A DNA stretch of 64,000 nt from JBCCBV01 sp039033855. Lineage in GTDB: Bacteria; Planctomycetota; Phycisphaerae; Phycisphaerales; Phycisphaeraceae. Of the stretch, positions 60,774-64,000 are shown piece by piece (the first letter of the stretch is position 1; each line of letters opens with the position of its first letter). Position numbers and translations under genes: made by a program. The notes under the pieces are model-generated. The model worked only from the letters and a program-made list of their open reading frames with translations, had not been told where the DNA came from and ran no database searches. The DNA lies in contig JBCCBV010000002.1 of assembly GCA_039033855.1 (NCBI GenBank), forward strand, positions 186,001-250,000, read 5' to 3'.

Positions 60774-62501
60774 ATGACCGCAACCGCCACCACCCCCGCG
60801 CTGACGCCCGAGCCGATCCGCGACCCACCCGCACCGGCCGTGTGGATCGACGGCCACCCCGAGCCGCGCCTCCAAGTCCGTCGCTGGACCCAGCAGGGCC
60901 CGCTCGACCTCCGCCACGCCGAGCTCGTCCCCGACCCCAGCCTGCCCGACTCCGTTTGGCGCAACCGCACCCTGCTCGTCGCCACGCCCCGACGGCTCGT
61001 CGACGGGCGCACCCTTCTGGCCCCCCACCTGGCCGGCGCCGCGCAGGAAACCCAAGCCAAGTCTTCTTCTGAATCTATCGAGAACCTACTGCACGTCGTG
61101 GACGATGAAGCACACGCGATCGCCCAACCGATCGCGAACCCGCTCGGCCTGGACACCCTCGGCCGAATCGTGGCCAGCCCCGGCGCCATCCTCAACACCG
61201 GGCCCCGCGCCAACCGTTCCACCGAGCCCGCCGTGCTGCCCCAAGGCGCCGCCTACCTGCCCCAAACCACCGGCGAGCCCTGGACCTTCGCCCAAGCACT
61301 CCACACCCTGACCACCCTCGCCAACCTGAACGTCGACACCCGACTCATCCCGCTCGAAACCCAAAACGCCACGCTGGCCAACCGCCTCGAACTCCGCCGA
61401 CCACTCGAAGACCTCCTCCGCGTCCTGCTGGACCCCCTGGGCCTGACCCTGCGCCTGTCGCTCACCAGCCCGAACGCCGGCGACGTGTTCCGCCAATGGA
61501 CGGCCGCGCCGGTCGGCCTGAACCACGCCGGACCAATCGACGCCGCCGAGCTCGATCCCAAGCGCACCCCCAGCATCAAGCGAACCGCCACGCGCCGCAC
61601 CGCCCGGTCTCGCCAATGGATCGCCCGCGCGCAAGGCGTCGAGATCGAATCCACCTTCCCCCTGGTCCCCGCCTGGCCGGCCGCCGACCAAAACCAGCCC
61701 AACAACACCTACGCACGCTCGCACCCCGACTTCGCCAGCGTCGCCAACGTCTTCCGCCTGTGGACGCTCAACCACGACGCCGCACAGCCCGGTGCGCCAT
61801 TCGACCTTCTGAATTTCTTCGGAGTAAACGAACTCCCGCCCGGGGTCCTGCGCTTCCGCGAGACCGTGGCCCTCGACTCCTCCGGCCGGCCGTTCGACCC
61901 CATCGTCGAATCCTCCTTCGACCAGGGCGCCACCTGGGGCCGAGTCTCCAGCGGCAACCTCAGCGTCCGCAGCGCAAGCCCGGCGATCTACCTCACCCAA
62001 ACCACCCTGGCCGCGTCCTGGCTCGACGCCAACCGCGCCGGCGACGCCCGGCTGCGCATCACCGCCACCCTCCGGAGCCCCGCCCCGCTCGAGTCCGCAC
62101 GCTGGCGTGGCAACCCCTTCCGAGGCGTCGACCCGCCAAACGTGCTCGACTTCGGCGACGCGTTCCGCGTCCGGCGTATCGACCCGCAGAGCATCCACTA
62201 CGCCGGCGTCCAGGCCGGGCAGGTCGCCGCCGACCTGCGCGAAGAAAAACCTCAGCTCGACCAGGCCCTGCTCGACCGACTCGACGCCTCCGACCGACTG
62301 CCCCCCGAAAGCGCTGCGCTCGACGTCACCCTCGCCGGGCTCTGCCCGGGCCTCGGCCCAGGCGACCGCGTGGACAACCCCGCCGGCCCCCGCCGCGCCG
62401 CCGGCCGAATCGCCCAACCCCTGGCCGACCGCCCCGCCGTCGTCCAACGCATCGAACGCCGCGTCGATCAAGCCCAGACCCGCCTGACGATCCACGCCTA
62501 A
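60774..62501 (+). CDS. Possible baseplate hub/tail protein
   Basis: A 575-residue protein, mixed alpha/beta. A helical part (EPWTFAQALHTLTTLANLNVDTR, then LEDLLRVLLDPLGLTLRLSL) is followed by a region with VEIESTFPLVPAW and then a late segment GLGPGDRVDN, ending PAVVQRIERRVDQAQTRLTI. That ending resembles the OB-type C-terminal domains of phage hub proteins (gp27/late-control-D type), but this is weak by eye. No signal peptide. Last large gene of the structural run. Confidence 0.4.
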   Translation: MTATATTPALTPEPIRDPPAPAVWIDGHPEPRLQVRRWTQQGPLDLRHAELVPDPSLPDSVWRNRTLLVATPRRLVDGRTLLAPHLAGAAQETQAKSSSESIENLLHVVDDEAHAIAQPIANPLGLDTLGRIVASPGAILNTGPRANRSTEPAVLPQGAAYLPQTTGEPWTFAQALHTLTTLANLNVDTRLIPLETQNATLANRLELRRPLEDLLRVLLDPLGLTLRLSLTSPNAGDVFRQWTAAPVGLNHAGPIDAAELDPKRTPSIKRTATRRTARSRQWIARAQGVEIESTFPLVPAWPAADQNQPNNTYARSHPDFASVANVFRLWTLNHDAAQPGAPFDLLNFFGVNELPPGVLRFRETVALDSSGRPFDPIVESSFDQGATWGRVSSGNLSVRSASPAIYLTQTTLAASWLDANRAGDARLRITATLRSPAPLESARWRGNPFRGVDPPNVLDFGDAFRVRRIDPQSIHYAGVQAGQVAADLREEKPQLDQALLDRLDASDRLPPESAALDVTLAGLCPGLGPGDRVDNPAGPRRAAGRIAQPLADRPAVVQRIERRVDQAQTRLTIHA

Positions 62502-62511
62502 AGGAACCCCC

Positions 62512-62766
62512 ATGGACCACATGATCGAAAGCTTTTCTCAGTTCGGCGTCGCCGGGCTCATGGGCGTGCTGTGGGTCTTTGAGCGGTGGATCTCGCGCAA
62601 GCGCGAGGCCCAACTCGACCACACGCACCGCATCATCGCCGCCGAACGGCAAGAGCTGGCCGTGCTCGTCGACCTGGTCTCGCGCAACACCGCCGCCATC
62701 GAACGCTTCGAACAAACCGAGGCCTCGCTCCGCGACCTGGTCCGCCAACTCGCCGAGCGCGCATGA
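62512..62766 (+). CDS. Small membrane protein, holin-like
   Basis: An 84-residue protein with one membrane helix near the N-terminus (about 8-26, FGVAGLMGVLWVF) and a charged coiled coil after it (AAERQELAVLVDLVSRNTAAIERFEQTE). Size, topology and place at the end of the structural run fit a phage holin- or anchor-type protein. No endolysin gene is next to it. It starts 10 bases after the hub-like gene, behind a ribosome site AAAGGAA. Its stop overlaps a 26-codon frame (ATGA). Confidence 0.55.
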   Translation: MDHMIESFSQFGVAGLMGVLWVFERWISRKREAQLDHTHRIIAAERQELAVLVDLVSRNTAAIERFEQTEASLRDLVRQLAERA

Positions 62767-62843
62767 ACCACGACGCGCAAGCGCCAAGCCCGTATCGTTC
62801 TGCTGGCGATGACCTCACCCCCGCGCAACGCAACCCGACTTAG
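62763..62843 (+). CDS. Possible tiny gene, 26 codons
   Basis: A 26-codon frame begins at an ATG overlapping the stop of the 84-residue membrane protein (ATGA) and ends at 62843. Its product would be polar. Overlap of start and stop is a frequent coupling sign in this window, but the frame also overlaps the start of the lipoprotein gene (62809). It may be only a chance frame. Confidence 0.2.
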   Translation: MNHDAQAPSPYRSAGDDLTPAQRNPT

Positions 62844-63513
62844 ACGACGCCCCGCCGCCCACATTGCGCCGTCCCGCGCCGCCCTCGCGCCGTGGGCGTG
62901 CGCCCTGACCCTGGCACTAGCCCTCGCCCCCGCGTGCACGCCACGCCTGGGCCCACGGCCCGCCGCGCTCTTAGACAACCCACCCGGGCAGGTCTGGGTC
63001 GCCCAACCCGCCGACCTGCACGTGCTCCAGTCGACCCGCTTCATCTTCGAACGCGACGCCTACCTGCTCGAAACCCGTGCCGAGCTGCGCGACGACATGG
63101 GCGACCCCCTCAAAGCGCCCGGCGTGTTCCTCATCGAGGTCTTCCCCCGCCAGGGCCGCGTCGACCAGCGCCTGCTCAGCTGGGAGGTCCCCGTCTTCAG
63201 CGCCCAGCAGCAGCGCGAACAGTTCGACGCCATCACCCTGGCCTACCGCTTCCAACTCAAGCTCGACGACGACCGCCTGTTCGACAAACCCATCCGCGTG
63301 CGCGTCAGCTTCGGCGCGTATCCGCCCGCCGACGATGCCGACCAACCGCCCGTCGCCCGGTGGATCGACGACAGCCTCGACCTGGCCCCCCAAGCCCGAC
63401 CCCAGCGCGCAAAAGTATCAAACGCCCCGGCGCCGCCTGACGCAACGTCTGCTGAACTCTCTTCTGAAGCCACCGCCGAAGACGCAACCGCAACCACGCC
63501 GGCGTCGCCGTAA
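62809..63513 (+). CDS. Putative lipoprotein at the end of the capsid cluster
   Basis: A 234-residue protein. A basic N-terminal region is followed by a hydrophobic stretch and a lipobox at Cys43 (LAPAC), then a soluble domain (about 55-175) with alternating beta strands (VLQSTRFIFERDAYLLETRAELRDDM, then FQLKLDDDRLFDKPIRVRVSFG). A Pro/Ala/Thr-rich tail ends the chain. No family is recognised. It may be the last gene of the structural run or a host envelope gene following it. Confidence 0.6.
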   Translation: MTSPPRNATRLRRRPAAHIAPSRAALAPWACALTLALALAPACTPRLGPRPAALLDNPPGQVWVAQPADLHVLQSTRFIFERDAYLLETRAELRDDMGDPLKAPGVFLIEVFPRQGRVDQRLLSWEVPVFSAQQQREQFDAITLAYRFQLKLDDDRLFDKPIRVRVSFGAYPPADDADQPPVARWIDDSLDLAPQARPQRAKVSNAPAPPDATSAELSSEATAEDATATTPASP

Positions 63514-63528
63514 CCCCGCCCTTGTGGC

Positions 63529-64000
63529 TTACTCTTCTTCCGGCACGTAGTCCGGCGCGGTCGCCGTGATCGGCTCGTCGAGCGCGATCTCGTCCCCGCC
63601 AAACGACACGTGCGTAATCGTCCGCCCCCGCGGCACTTGGAAGTACAGGTACAGTGTCGCGTCGTCGTCGGCCTGGTTGGTCGCCTCGCGCAGCTTCACC
63701 ATGCGGTTGAAGCCTTCGGCGTCGCTCGACTCCTTCACGCCAATCAACTGCTCGCCGTCGCCCACCTCGATCGCGTACGCAAACGGGTACCGCAGCGAAC
63801 CGGACCCGCGCTCCTTGACGTAAATCAACCCGGCCACATCGCGGGCCAGCTCGCGCGCCGCCCCCGCCAAAGAGCGGGCCGTACGCGGCGTCGTCTCCAC
63901 CCGCACCACCGGGTCGCCCGACAAGTAGACGTATTCGATTGTCGCGTTGCCGCTGGCCTTGGTCGCCCGGCCCGCGCCGCCGACGATCGCACGGCGGTCC
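63529..64000 (-). CDS. Unrecognised protein, 5' end beyond window edge
   Basis: This minus-strand frame stays open to the right edge, so its N-terminus is missing. The visible 156 residues include EYVYLSGDPVVRVETTPRTARSL at the upstream end, VAGLIYVKERGSGSLRYPFAY, a GRTITHVSFGGDEIALDEP stretch and the acidic end YVPEEE. It looks like a beta-rich soluble protein. A TTG at 63924 could be read as a start but the frame continues well upstream. It is convergent with the lipoprotein and no family is recognised. Confidence 0.6.
   Translation of the reverse strand, partial: DRRAIVGGAGRATKASGNATIEYVYLSGDPVVRVETTPRTARSLAGAARELARDVAGLIYVKERGSGSLRYPFAYAIEVGDGEQLIGVKESSDAEGFNRMVKLREATNQADDDATLYLYFQVPRGRTITHVSFGGDEIALDEPITATAPDYVPEEE

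Noticed and set aside
58743..61055. A 770-codon open frame on the minus strand
   Set aside because: Antisense to the TIGR03790-like structural gene; Gly/Val/Asp-rich with no family match, while the plus frame has clear domains.
1..64000. tRNA, rRNA, CRISPR array or insertion sequence
   Set aside because: Intergenic gaps were scanned for T-loop signatures, regularly spaced repeats and transposase motifs; none were seen, though a weak or unusual RNA gene could be missed by eye.

Overview
ORGANISM. The window is very GC-rich and tightly packed. Several markers point to a planctomycete, most likely class Phycisphaerae: a protein with a PEP-CTERM-type sorting tail, a fibro-slime domain protein, an operon of three SPFH proteins with an ABC exporter, a futalosine-pathway menaquinone enzyme (MqnD-like), and many exported proteins of no recognised family. 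Start codons are often GTG or TTG, and neighbouring genes often overlap by 4 bases (ATGA or GTGA). The + strand looks richer in C than in G whichever strand is coding. No tRNA, rRNA, CRISPR array, transposase or integrase was seen. LAYOUT. 1-16 kb holds housekeeping and envelope genes: an edge-truncated lipoprotein, two GT39-type membrane glycosyltransferases, a CCA-adding enzyme, DedA, the PLP homeostasis protein, a GH130 enzyme, the PEP-CTERM protein, glycyl-tRNA synthetase, a Sua5/phosphohexomutase pair and MqnD. 16-20.5 kb holds a short-LID adenylate kinase and a minimal Isc cluster (IscS, IscU, a small membrane protein, an IscA-type carrier), then a nucleotidyltransferase. 20.6-33 kb holds a fibro-slime protein, a PadR/HAAS membrane protein pair, a P-loop kinase divergent from a TlyA-like methyltransferase, MurA, Apt, a CPBP protease, CysC, three very small exported or membrane proteins, PlsY and an atypical transketolase. 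33-44.4 kb is one minus-strand operon: a giant HflK-like protein, HflC, a second HflK-like protein, an ABC ATPase, its permease, a 692-residue anchored protein and a lipoprotein. A second ABC-2 permease is transcribed away from it (44.5-46 kb). 46.2-51.6 kb holds a large secreted protein, an MFS-like carrier and a sigma-54-dependent activator whose stop overlaps the MFS start. 51.8-62.8 kb is a one-direction run of phage-type structural genes: portal, scaffold-like protein, SU10/DUF5309-type major capsid protein, then connector, fibre and hub-like proteins and a small membrane protein. Terminase, integrase, replication genes, tape measure and recognisable lysis enzyme are all missing. One protein in the run has a lectin-like region followed by a TIGR03790-like domain. 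The window ends with a lipoprotein and an unrecognised gene that runs off the right edge. HOW IT FITS. Most genes do ordinary cell work: tRNA maturation and charging, Fe-S assembly, peptidoglycan precursor and phospholipid synthesis, and sulfate activation. Two regions stand out as possible systems of their own. One is the SPFH-plus-ABC envelope operon. The other is the terminase-less capsid cluster, which looks like host DNA in composition and sits divergent from a sigma-54 activator; it may be a domesticated prophage or gene-transfer-agent-like particle.
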